Part shown: in pieces, positions 55,801-63,901 of the stretch
Position numbering within the stretch: position 1 is the first letter of the stretch
Layout: each line of letters opens with the position of its first letter
Source: Owenia fusiformis
Taxonomy: Eukaryota > Annelida > Polychaeta > Sabellida > Oweniidae
Length of the DNA: 64,000 bases
Direction of reading: 5' to 3'
NCBI GenBank assembly: GCA_903813345.2
Contig: CAIIXF020000005.1
Span: forward strand, 12,403,375 to 12,467,374
Position numbers and translations under genes: made by a program
Notes under the pieces: generated by a model
Database searches by the model: none
Seen by the model: only the letters and a program-made list of their open reading frames with translations
Told to the model about the DNA's origin: nothing

Positions 55801-57241
55801 GGTATGTTGATTGACAGTAAACACCAGGGAGGAATTTAGTCTCTCTGTGTGTGCAGGGCGGGGGTGTCCCCAACAGCTTCAAGCTAGAAAGCTAGAGGCT
55901 GGGGCTAGAGGTTCAATGGCACATTCATTCTTTGTCTGTCCTCGTCGTCTTCCCCTATATTCTCTCAGAGAAAATTCATATTTGGATAAGTATACAGTAA
56001 AGCCTGTGAAATGGAACACATGAATAAATTGAACAATTTAAAGTCCATTTACTCATTAAAGGGACATTCCTCAGACCATTTCTCTCCTGATATGGTAGCT
56101 ATAATCAATAAATATACTTTCCATATTTAGCAAAACATGGGAAAATGTTTTAATATGGTCAATATTGATCATTTAAAAATGTAGTGCTCATTTCCAGTGA
56201 GCTGCCATCTTTCAAGATTTCTTGCAGGAAGTGATGTCATCAACTCTCAACTTATATAAGCTTGCCCATAACAGTGTAGGAAAGTAGGACAAACTTACTT
56301 CTAGACAAGTGATCCTTAATTTCTGTGCAAAAACGTTTTCAGAGCTTGCCAACTTAGAATAAAAGAAGAGAATTTCAGAAGGATTAAATCAGATACAAAA
56401 TTGAAAAAGAAATACTAGCTGTTTTTGTAATTCTTAATAGCTCCTTCCCTTATGCTATATGCAAAGTTGAGAGTCGATGACATCACTTCCTGAGTGGAAT
56501 CTTAAAAGATTGCAGCCTAGTGGAATTGAGTACTACATTTCTAAGTGTTCAATTTTGACCATATCTAAACATTTTCACTGCTTTGCTAAACATGGCAAGT
56601 ATACATATGGTTATAGCTACTATATGAGGAGAGAGATGGTTTGGCAAGGAATATCCCTTTAAGTCATGTAAAATGAGCCTCTGTACATGGGACACATTCC
56701 AAGTGGAGCTGCCAAATATGTTCACTGTTAACATGTTTTACTGCTTGGGGGAGATAAAGTATGGAATATTAGATTTCTAAACAAGGTTTAATTAAACAAT
56801 GCTGGTTTTAGGAATGTCTATTGTTTTGTACTCTGATCGGGGAATATGTCTAAACGTCTACAGTAAGTTGTAGATGGAATCACGCATTTGGGGTTGACGC
56901 CTATAATAGAGAGTTTAAGCTACTATGGTTTTTAGACCTAAATGCGAACATAAGTTATTTAAGCGATGCATTTGTAAGAGCGATTGGTCATACGTATAGG
57001 TTGGCGTTTCGATTTAATATGCAAGCTTAAACTCCCTAATATTACAAATTCATTTTGCACATGAAATCAAGAGAACAAACATCCCTTAAATGAATGCATC
57101 ACTCGTTTTTATCCCATGTGACCTTTTTTAGATAAAGTTGGAATCCTAATTACAATTTGATTCTTTTCAGGGTCTTTATCTCTCAAGAAGTGGTGGTGAA
57201 ACTTGGAACAAAATCCATGACTTTGTCATAGATTTTAAATG
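46547..57241 (+). CDS. Sortilin-like VPS10-domain receptor, N-terminal part (five exons seen, incomplete)
   Basis: Exons 46547-46843, 49587-49649, 55205-55307, 55634-55801 and 57171-57241, all AG/GT bounded. Exon 1: signal peptide (MAFKKIFFLLTFLEFC), then a propeptide with furin-type RRRRD (51-55) and KKITKRD. The later exons read S-M-A-L-S-W-V-D-E-N-K-G, QDDGKSFKNISERVDNAFIR, LYLVAYKTPGTTSLLY and GLYLSRSGGETWNKIHDFV, i.e. the blade repeats and Asp-box-like turns of a VPS10 propeller. Known role: Golgi-endosome/lysosome sorting and ligand uptake. Exon 2 ends in phase 0 but exon 55205 needs phase 2, so at least one exon (about 35 residues in sortilins) is missing between them. Nothing after blade 3 is in the window. 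Confidence 0.82.
47152..47228 (+). ncRNA. tRNA-like sequence with pol III A and B boxes (SINE head or tRNA relic)
   Basis: TGGTAGTCTAGTGGTTAGCG fits an A box and D arm, CGAGTTCGAATCCCGGC fits a B box and T arm, and TTTTTTT follows 14 bp later as a pol III stop. The 5' bases do not pair with the 3' acceptor half CAAGACC, so a functional tRNA is unlikely. A tRNA-derived SINE promoter or a decayed tRNA is more likely. Confidence 0.5.
48028..48057. repeat. Perfect 30-bp palindrome
   Basis: CTAGAGTACCGACAA joined to its exact reverse complement, with no spacer. It would form a 15-bp cruciform stem. It is the most intact member of the palindrome family at 46.9-48.1 kb. Confidence 0.9.
48311..49088. 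mobile_element. 778-bp TIR element with arms of about 220 bp starting CCGGGTACCC
   Basis: Left CCGGGTACCCAAAAAACGAA, then TACATAAGTTCC-like and AGCTAGAAGCTTCAATTAAA; right arm carries the complements ending TTCGTTTTTTTGGGTACCCGG. A piece of the left arm is also present at 47,320-47,400 inside the neighbouring element, so the two families share sequence. In the sortilin intron; the short frames inside are not genes. Confidence 0.75.
49587..49649 (+). CDS. Sortilin-like gene, second coding exon
   Basis: 63 bp after TTTTTCTTGCAG, before GTAAGT. Encodes STFANETKYSMALSWVDENK + G, matching the strand just before the first VPS10 blade (S-V-x-L-S-W-V-G-D in sortilins). Phase 0 on both sides. Confidence 0.75.
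49650..51982. other. Sortilin intron; expected VPS10 exon not found
   Basis: About 2.3 kb of AT-rich sequence. One TCACGTGA at 50198-50205 and a relic of the AAACCTGTAAAGTGGAAC repeat at 50,683. I looked for a phase-0 to phase-2 exon coding a V-L-V-L-T-T-type strand and found none here or in the rest of the intron. Confidence 0.45.
51983..52871. mobile_element. Satellite-cored element, second copy (reverse orientation to 18.1-19.6 kb)
   Basis: Ends ATCCCACCGAAC (51983-51994) and GTTCGGTGGGAT (52860-52871). Next to the left end lies CCGTCCGTTCGTCCGTCCG, then about five units with AAAATGGCGGCCATTTTTC, ATGCTGATGCC and TTCAAATTTTATA. The 144-codon frame over 52118-52552 is a product of the regular unit length, not a gene. 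Lies in the sortilin intron. Confidence 0.75.
52872..53404. other. Sortilin intron sequence, nothing recognised
   Basis: Ordinary AT-rich intron DNA with no splice-bounded coding island or clear repeat. Confidence 0.4.
53405..53575. repeat. Repeat related to the flanks of the 17-kb foldback element
   Basis: GTGGTGACATATTGTTATAG, CTCCAACTTTTTTGTGG and GTGACATTTTGCATGGTAAT parallel 17,145-17,230 and 17,985-18,010. No GGACAACTCATCC arms are present, so it resembles an element-free version of that site. Confidence 0.55.
53787..54091. mobile_element. 305-bp MULE-like MITE with 9-bp target duplication
   Basis: TIR CAAGGAGGATTGGCTCCCAG and the complement CTGGGAGCCAATCCTCCTTG (20 bp). Immediate flanks are CATTGAGTA on both sides (53778-53786, 54092-54100). 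A 9-bp duplication is typical of Mutator-like elements. Interior AT-rich, no transposase. Confidence 0.8.
54116..54511. mobile_element. 396-bp TIR element with internal direct duplication
   Basis: Ends AAAAGGACGATTCTCGGTTT (+ GGAGAAC) and complement GTTCTCCAAACCGAGAATCG (+ TCTTTT). Inside, a block of about 140 bp (CTAATATTTTTTGCGAAAAA, AGAAATATTA, GAAGCAGGGATAA) occurs twice in direct orientation. It lies only 25 bp from the MULE-like MITE. Confidence 0.75.
54512..55204. other. Sortilin intron; no further feature
   Basis: AT-rich. The frame at 54829-55035 has no splice support and its translation shows no VPS10 pattern. The acceptor at CTCTTTTTACAG (55193-55204) belongs to the next exon. Confidence 0.45.
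55205..55307 (+). CDS. Sortilin-like gene, exon with VPS10 blade sequence (S)QDDGKSFKNISERV
   Basis: 103 bp, enters in phase 2 and leaves in phase 0 at GTAAGT. Encodes QDDGKSFKNISERVDNAFIR and NGVQKHPLDSNT. Sortilins have S-x-D-x-G-K-x-F-x-x-I at this point. Confidence 0.8.
55634..55801 (+). CDS. Sortilin-like gene, exon LYLVAYKTPG...HADNTK
   Basis: 168 bp, phase 0 in and out, after TATATTTTCAG. Contains LLYITNNGADTFHKYDLPF and FHPKNKEFMLAHADNTK, the Asp-box-like blade pattern of the propeller. Confidence 0.8.
55993..56740. repeat. Host repeat (ACAGTAAAGCCTGTGAAATG family) split by a Kolobok-like MITE
   Basis: ACAGTAAAGCCTGTGAAATG at 55995 and the partly inverted continuation ATGAGCCTCTGTACATGGGA and CCAAGTGG at 56,670-56,706 flank the inserted MITE. 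Same family as relics at 12.9, 13.8 and 50.7 kb. Confidence 0.5.
56060..56658. mobile_element. 599-bp Kolobok/T2-like MITE, copy 1
   Basis: TTAA flanks (56056-56059, 56659-56662) and ends AGGGACATTCC / GGAATATCCCT, with arms of about 200 bp (GCAAAACATGGGAAAATGTT, GAAGTGATGTCATC). The flank-plus-end reads TTAAAGGRR, the terminal consensus known for T2/Kolobok MITEs. Two more copies lie at 61.2 and 62.2 kb. Confidence 0.8.
57171..57241 (+). CDS. Sortilin-like gene, last exon seen (GLYLSRSGGETW)
   Basis: 71 bp after TGATTCTTTTCAG, donor ATG|GTAAGT. Encodes GLYLSRSGGETWNKIHDFVI + DFK(W), an Asp-box (S-x-x-G-G-x-x-W) of the VPS10 propeller. No following exon was found before the opposite-strand gene begins at 58.26 kb. 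Confidence 0.8.
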
Positions 57242-57639
57242 GTAAGTCAAGTTGGTTTAATTTTCTTGTAAATTATGAACTGTTGAAATTCTTTGTATTG
57301 ACAATGTACTTTTATGCATTATATCATAGTATAAGTATGTGAAATCATATTATTTTGATCATCTTCATAAGAGAAAGAGCACTGATATCGATTTGTGTCC
57401 GGAAATTGATATTACTCTTCTGGGAATTTCTGAATTTATATATATATATATATAGAGCTTCTGTAAGCTATTTAATATATTAAAAAAACAAATATTTCCA
57501 TCTATTTTTCCATGTTGCACTTTCAATTAGTAATATTCCAAGATATGCCTTAGAGCCTCCTAGAATATTACCTTTTAAAAGAGGTATTCTCAATATAAAG
57601 AATGATACAAGTTATGGTTTAATGGGGAGCCATACACAC

Positions 57640-57805
57640 CTCCAACATTACCATATGGTACTGTTTTTGCTATGGTACTATATTATACCATATAATGTGG
57701 TACTGTATGGTACCATATACTAAAATAATACCATACCTTACTGTGTGAACACTGTACAGAACAATACTTGAACGGTACCATGCTCTTAATGTACCACATG
57801 GTACC
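57640..57805. repeat. Cluster of ATGGTACCAT palindromes
   Basis: TATGGTAC/GTACCATA words occur about ten times in 160 bp in both orientations, allowing alternative hairpins. Family unknown. Confidence 0.55.
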
Positions 57806-58100
57806 ATGATTTCAGAGTGCAAATTGGGCCATGATTCATGTAAAAATGAGAAAAACTATTTTCAGTGCATACAATATACTGATTTATTGCATTATATGTA
57901 ATTTGCTTACAGATAAGTAAGTTTGAAAATCTGCAGTGTATATTTGTTTGTCTTGCCTTCGTGTCAAGGAAGATATGTTTTTTAAATCCCAAATAAAGTG
58001 AATAGGTGTAAATTAACAATAATAAAACATTCCAAATTTTGTAGAAATGCAAAATTAAGAGAAATGGCATAAATAATATGAAATAAAGACCTAATAGATA

Positions 58101-58149
58101 TACAGGATGACCCTAAAAATGGGCTGCATTGATTTTGGGCCACCCTGTA
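58101..58149. mobile_element. 49-bp mariner-end mini-element
   Basis: TACAGGATGACCCTAAAAAT ... ATTTTGGGCCACCCTGTA: two mariner-style ends (TACAGGGTGGCCCAAAA) back to back with TA outside. Probably the remnant of an internally deleted element. Confidence 0.6.
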
Positions 58150-58257
58150 TTTAGGCAAGGGATGTTTCTATTATGCACTGTTTATGTTTTCAAGTGTTTG
58201 TTACTTTCATATTCTCTGGGATATATCAATCTTATCTGATGACTATAAGCATCTAAA

Positions 58258-58525
58258 TTAATTTTGAAATTGTGGTGCAGAACATGGGGATTTCAAATTT
58301 TTGGACATGGGCTTGACACATGCTGCCTTAAGACCAACCGCTGTCTCAAGTTGGACCATAGCCTTGTTATTTGCAAATATTTTCTTGGCGGCATCCAAGG
58401 CCCTGAAGTCCGGATGGAAGATTATGCGGGAAATTTTGCGTGTTTCAATTTCGTCATTTTTTCCAATTGACTGCTTTCCAAATCTCACATCCCAACCTAC
58501 TTCAGTGGGGCAATCATCTGCTGTC
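58258..58525 (-). CDS. Degenerate trypsin-like domain, last exon (Asp site replaced, early stop)
   Basis: After CCCCAACAG; encodes TADDCPTEVGWDVRFGKQSI, TRKISRIIFHPDFRALD and FANNKAMVQLETAVGL, then SPCSAPQFQN and TAA at 58258. The D-I-A-L-L motif is K-A-M-V-Q. No donor of good quality was seen before the stop, so the domain appears to end before its C-terminal barrel. Confidence 0.72.
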
Positions 58526-61500
58526 CTGTTGGGGTAATTGATAAATTATAGTTGATGCCATGATCATTTGTTATATGTGAGTTAATGTAGGAGATGAATC
58601 AATATATAATAGCAATGAACATTGGTCAACATGACATTTAAACAATAACACACACAATTATAACATTCATCATATGTGTTGAAAATTAGCAAATGAGATG
58701 TAAAATCAACTCTATACTATACTGTACTACACTATACTACAAGTATGTATATTTCTATTCAATACTACATATATACCTGCATTAACGTATTTCTACACTT
58801 ACGCAATGAGACAGCTAGCAGCTACTACAACCCATCTCTTTGAGAGTAAAGTTCCTGCACATTTGAGTACACCATTGTGGTAGAATGCAGCCAGCCACTG
58901 CTTGGGTTCATTACCACCATTTGCCTTTGGATGCTCACATGGAGGATCAACCTCTGAGAAATATCAAATGTATATTATTGATATCTGTTCAGTCACTATA
59001 AGATTTAAAGAATTACATATAGAACATGTATGAATATGCATGTACAAAAAGATTCATAATAATGTAATGAGTAAAACATCTGGTTGTTAGTGATTTGGTA
59101 AGAACGAGAGAAAATGGCTTATGTGCCTGATGTTAATGAAACCTCCACATGTTAAAAAAAATAAAAATAAAAATAAATCAAAATGTAGTTCAATCTTTGA
59201 ACTGTAACAAGGGCATTAGGATCAATATATCAAATTCAAATGATAATATTTCTATTTTTGGAATCAACGATCAAATCAAAAAAATATTTTCAGTAAATGG
59301 CAGACTTCTGAATTCTTGTTTTTTCTGTATGAGTCCTAAAACTTGAGAAGCTCACTTTGTGTTATTTCTGGCATACAGTTTTGATTTTCTATGTTGCTAA
59401 CTCCTGTGTCTTCATCAGGTTCACAGTTGTTCAAGTCTGGGTCTATGGTGCCATCAGGTCGCAAACACTGGCGACCACGAATCTTAACCTAGTAAAAGTC
59501 GATTTTAGATTCCTTATATACTATATGTAATGTATTGACTAACATATCTTCCATTATCCTACACTTAGTGTGCTAAATATTTTAAAAAAAATAAATTTGA
59601 TATCTCGTTCGCTTTGCTCTCTCGTGCAGATATCAATATCACCTCATAGATAAAAATGATATTCCTCAAAATCATAGGATATCCTATAATTCTGATTCGA
59701 AGACCATCTCCACCTTGCAAAGTAGAAGTGATATCTCATGATGCATATCTTCAGTTGTTACCATTTATTTAAGTTATTTTTTTACTTATTTATTATAGCG
59801 AGAGTTAGTAATTGTAATTAATTTGATGAATTTCACCTGCTTTCCACAAAGCATAGTGCAGGGTGAGAAACCTCCCCAAGTTCCCCATTGTGAGCCTGAG
59901 AAAAAAGATTCAAATCATACATATCATGTTTTACATGGTCAGAGACACTTTATACAGTATATAAGTTTCCAAAAATGTGTTACATTAATAGCATTTTTTG
60001 GGGCACGAACTTGTTAAGATGAATAATGACAGTCATAGTCACTGAGTCAGTCAGCCAGCCAAATACATGTATGTTTTTATAAGGATGGGGAAAATAACTC
60101 ATTGAAAATTACTCTGTTCATAAATCATTTTGATAGTGGTGATATTACTATATCTAGTATATTAACTTTAGAAGTATATAATTGCACAACCAACTAGCAA
60201 AGCTTGGTGTTCACTAAAAGTAATTTAAAAAAGTGAACTTCAGTCATCTATTGCTTCATATTCTTCATAAACTGAGTTATATCAGTATAGAAATATTCTA
60301 GATTCTCCACCTTGGCATTGATATTGAGTATGACATTCCTTGGTCTCTTTTTGAAAGCATTCCTTGCGAGGTTCTTGCCCTCCAAAGACTGGTCCTACAC
60401 AACCACGTATTCGCTGCATTTTTCCCTTTAGACAGGGCTTGGAACAGTTTCTACCACACTGGCTTGAGCAGCAACTCCATTCTCCCCATTCAGTGCGATC
60501 TACAGCAGAAAAATTCCCTTAAATGGCCATGTCTGTGTTCTTTTTTGTATTTCCAGAACTTTCAATTATCTAGCTTCGATTGGTAGTTTGCTATTTTCGT
60601 CAAAATGAAAAGTTTTAGTACTGACTACATGTTGTGTGACCCAATCCGAGTATTTTCATCAAAATGAAAAGCTTTAGTACCGACTACATGTCTTGTGACC
60701 CAATCCAAGTATTTTCATCAAAATGGAAAGCTTTAGTACCGACTACATGTTGTGTGACCCAATCCAAGTATTTTCATCAACATGAAAAACTTTAGTACTG
60801 ACTACATGTCGTGTGATCCAATCCAAGTAATTCATCAAAATGAAAAGCTTTAGTACCGACTACATCTTAAGTGACCCAATCCAAGTATTTTCATCAAAAT
60901 GGAAAGCTTTAGTACTGACTACATTTTGTGTGACCCAATCCAAGTATTTTCATCAAAATGAAAAACTTTAGTACTGACTACATGTCGTGTGATCCAATCC
61001 AAGTATTTTCATCAAAATGAAAAACTTTAGTACTGACTACATGTCGTGTGACCCAATCCAAGTATTTTCATCAAAATGGAAAACTTTAGTACCGTCTAAA
61101 TGTTATGTTACCCAATCCAAGTATTTTCATCAAAATGAAAAACTTAAGTACCGACTACATCTTAAAGGAATATTCCTGGCCATACCATTTCTCTCCTAAT
61201 AAGGTAGCTATAACCATATATATACTTTCCATATTTAGCAAAACACGGAAAAATGTTTTGATATGGTCAATATTGATCACTGGAAAATGTAGTGCCGAAT
61301 TCCAGTAGGCTGCCATCTTTTAATATTTCACTCAGGAAGTGATGTCATCTCAACTTTGCATATAACACTATAAGGAGCTATTAAGAATTACAAATCCAGG
61401 TGAATATTCTTTTTCAATTTTGTCTATGATTTAATCCTTCTAAAAGTCTCTTGACTTTTATTCTAAGCTGACAAGCTCTGAACATATTTTTGCGTATAAA

Positions 61501-63901
61501 GTAAGGATCACTCGTCTAGAAGTGATATTATGCTATTTTCCTATACTGTTATATGCAAGGTCATGAAAGTTGAGAGTCGATGACATCACTTCCTGAGTAA
61601 AATCTTAAAAGATGGCAGCTTACTGGAAATGAGCACTACATTTTTAAATTATCAATATTGACTATATTAAAACATTTTCCCATGTTTTGCTAAATATGGA
61701 AAGTATATATATGATTATAGCTATCACATCAGGATAGAAAAGGTTTGGCCAGGAATGTTCCTTTAAGTGACCCAATCCAAGTATTTTCATCAAAATGGAA
61801 AGCTTTAGTATCGGCTACATGTTGTGTGACCCAATCCAAGTATTTTCATCAAAATGGAAAGCTTTAGTACCGACTACATCTTAAGTGACCCAATCCAAGT
61901 ATTTTCATCAAAATGGAAAGCTTTAGTACTGACTACATTTTGTGTGACCCAATCCAAGTATTTTCATCAAAATGAAAAACTTTAGTACTGACTACATGTC
62001 GTGTGATCCAATCCAAGTATTTTCATCAAAATGAAAAACTTTAGTACTGACTACATGTCGTGTGACCCAATCCAAGTATTTTCATCAAAATGGAAAACTT
62101 TAGTACTGTCTAAATGTTGTGTTACCCAATCCAAGTATTTTCATCAAAATGAAAAACTTAAGTACCGACTACATCTTAAAGGAATATTCCTGGCCATACC
62201 ATTTCTCTCCTAATAAGGTAGCTATAACCATATATATACTTTCCATATTTAGCAAAACACGGAAAAATGTTTTGATATGGTCAATATTGATCACTGGAAA
62301 ATGTAGTGCCGAATTCCAGTAGGCTGCCATCTTTTAATATTTCACTCAGGAAGTGATGTCATCTCAACTTTGCATATAACACTATAAGGAGCTATTAAGA
62401 ATTACAAATCCAGGTGAATATTCTTTTTCAATTTTGTCTATGATTTAATCCTTCTAAAAGTCTCTTGACTTTTATTCTAAGCTGACAAGCTCTGAACATA
62501 TTTTTGCGTATAAAGTAAGGATCACTCGTCTAGAAGTGATATTATGCTATTTTCCTATACTGTTATATGCAAGGTCATGAAAGTTGAGAGTCGATGACAT
62601 CACTTCCTGAGTAAAATCTTAAAAGATGGCAGCTTACTGGAAATGAGCACTACATTTTTAAATTATCAATATTGACTATATTAAAACATTTTCCCATGTT
62701 TTGCTAAATATGGAAAGTATATATATGATTATAGCTATCACATCAGGATAGAAAAGGTTTGGTCAGGAATGTTCCTTTAAGTGACCCAATCCAAGTATTT
62801 TCATCAAAATGGAAAGCTTTAGTATCGGCTACATGTTGTGTGACCCAATCCAAGTATTTTCATCAAAATGGAAAGCTTTAGTACCAACTACATGTCGTGT
62901 GACCAAATCCAAGTATTTTCATCAAAATGAAAAGCTTTAGTACGGACTACATGTTGTGTGACCCAATCTAAGTATTTTCATCAAAATCAAAAGCTTTAAT
63001 ACCGACTATATCTTAAGTGACCCAATCCAAGTATTTTCATCAAAATGGAAAGCTTTAGTACCGACTACATGTTGTGTGACCCAATCCAAGTATTTTCATT
63101 AAAATGAAATGCTTTAGTACCAACTACATGTTGTGTGACCCAATCCAAGTATTTTCATTAAAATGAAATGCTTTAGTACCAACTACAAGTTGTGTGACCC
63201 AATCCAAGTATTTTCATTAAAATGAAAAGCTTTAGTACTGACTACATGTCTTGTGACCCAATCCAAGTATTTTCATCAAAATGAAAAGCTTCAGTACCAA
63301 CTACATGTTCTGTGACCCAATCCAAGTAATCAGGCACTGATGTTGCGACTGTTGCAGATGGATTGCCAGTGTAACAACCCATCATTTCCACATAACTCAT
63401 TAATCCTATTGTTGGACCAGGTTTCTCAGCATCCCCTCCACACATTAAAGGGCTGCCACTGTCACCCTGTTGAACACAGTCACGCATATAGAACAGGTCC
63501 GTCAGAGCAATTACAGTACTTGTTCAGGATTTTACCTACTACATTCGCTTATTTGGTCACAATATGTCCACAAAAAGTATTTTTGTATGACTGATTAAGT
63601 TCTACAATGTATTACATGTTTATTTGGTAAAATGTTCTTGTTCAGGGTTGTATTACAACCAATCAAGAGATCCACCATAGAGCTGCATATCGTACATACT
63701 ATATATTTAAATGACTTACAGGACATGGCGTACCTCCAACACCTTTGATTTTTGTCACACCTTCTTGTGGTATATAGGTCCTAACTGTCATTTCTAACTG
63801 TCTCATGTCAGGAGAAGGGTCAGGCCTTTCATAGACAAAGAAATGGTCCATTTTAAAATAGAAACTGGTGTTAAGAAAGCTATAAACAATCAATTCACTT
63901 C
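58258..63901 (-). CDS. Secreted trypsin-TSP1-TSP1-trypsin-like protein (3' part of gene, seven exons seen)
   Basis: Exons in transcript order: 63901-63720, 63466-63298 (donor inferred), 60499-60311, 59895-59837, 59488-59356, 58953-58803, 58525-58258. Apart from the inferred donor of the second exon, phases agree at each junction. Domain 1 is the end of a trypsin fold with the nucleophile in CPGDSGSPLMCGG and DYLDWV helix. Then two TSP1 domains (WGEWSCCSSQCGRNC; WGTWGGFSPCTMLCG), both with W-x-x-W C-mannosylation-type motifs. Domain 2 starts WLAAFYHNGVLKCAGTLLS but has VVVAASCLI where active enzymes have AAHC, and NNKAMVQLE where they have D-I-A-L-L. It stops before a GDSGGP region. So domain 2 is an inactive, shortened protease-like module. 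The 5' part is beyond the window. Extracellular role likely; substrate unknown. Confidence 0.8.
58803..58953 (-). CDS. Degenerate trypsin-like domain, first exon (His site replaced)
   Basis: 151 bp; encodes VDPPCEHPKANGGNEPKQW, LAAFYHNGVLKCAGTLLSKR and WVVVAASCLIA. The AAHC motif is AASC: Ser replaces the catalytic His. Donor GC|GTAAGT, phase 2. Confidence 0.75.
59356..59488 (-). CDS. Second TSP1 domain, exon b
   Basis: 133 bp; encodes VKIRGRQCLRPDGTIDPDLN, CEPDEDTG and NQNCMPEITQ, completing the TSP1 cysteines. Donor GTGAGC. Confidence 0.75.
59837..59895 (-). CDS. Second TSP1 domain, exon a
   Basis: 59 bp between TTTTTTCTCAG and GTGAAATTC; encodes (G)SQWGTWGGFSPCTMLCGKQ, phase 1 in and phase 0 out. 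Confidence 0.75.
60311..60499 (-). CDS. First TSP1 domain exon
   Basis: 189 bp. Reads RTEWGEWSCCSSQCGRNCSK, PCLKGKMQRIRGC and RKECFQKETKECHTQYQCQ. The W-x-x-W and six-Cys pattern are typical of thrombospondin type 1 repeats. Confidence 0.82.
61166..61762. mobile_element. 597-bp Kolobok/T2-like MITE, copy 2
   Basis: TTAA flanks (61162-61165, 61763-61766) within satellite sequence; uninterrupted monomers read ACATCTTAAGTGACCC, giving the empty site. Ends AGGAATATTCCTGG / CCAGGAATGTTCCT. Related to the copy at 56.1 kb. Confidence 0.85.
62180..62776. mobile_element. 597-bp Kolobok/T2-like MITE, copy 3 (duplicate of copy 2)
   Basis: TTAA flanks (62176-62179, 62777-62780). Almost identical to copy 2 and at the same position in the satellite unit, so it arose by the 1,014-bp duplication and not by a new insertion. 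Confidence 0.85.
63298..63466 (-). CDS. Trypsin domain exon with catalytic serine (GDSGSPL), ending inside the satellite
   Basis: After acceptor TGTTCAACAG the exon joins the previous one to give TPC-P-GDSGSPLMCGG, matching C-x-GDSGGP of trypsins. It continues through SYVEMMGCYTGNPSATVATS to VPDYLDWVTEHVV. The proposed donor G|GTACTG (63298/63297) gives phase 1, as required by the first TSP1 exon. Bases 63,298-63,328 are already satellite monomer sequence. If unspliced, the frame would run to a stop at 63242. Confidence 0.7.
63720..63901 (-). CDS. Trypsin domain exon preceding the catalytic serine
   Basis: Encodes SELIVYSFLNTSFYFKMDHF, RPDPSPDMRQLEMTVRTYIP and VGGTPCP, then donor GTAAGT. Position and the final Cys fit the stretch before GDSG in trypsin folds. 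The acceptor GGTCCCAG is weak, so the 5' border is less sure. A possible further piece (VPSGILDSHMIETDQ) lies at 63,930-63,999. Confidence 0.6.

Larger units (their letters stand above)
60840..62867. repeat. Tandem duplication of a 1,014-bp satellite-plus-MITE unit
   Basis: Bases 60840-61853 and 61854-62867 are near-identical at an offset of exactly 1,014 bp, including the MITE and its flanking monomers (differences such as TTTGGCCAGG against TTTGGTCAGG). This is a higher-order repeat made after the MITE inserted. Confidence 0.88.
60600..63328. repeat. 59-60 bp satellite in the protease gene intron, interrupted by two MITEs
   Basis: Monomer: GTGACCCAATCCAAGTATTT, TCATCAAAATGAAAAGCTTT, AGTACCGACTACATGTTGT. 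About 25-30 copies in three blocks (60600-61165, 61763-62179, 62777-63328) with a few percent to 10% divergence. The right end runs into the trypsin exon at 63,298-63,328 and the left end stops about 100 bp from the first TSP1 exon. Confidence 0.9.

Noticed and set aside
60600-63328. CRISPR-like array because of regular 59-60 bp repeats
   Set aside because: The whole unit is conserved, with no variable spacers, in an animal gene intron; it is a satellite.
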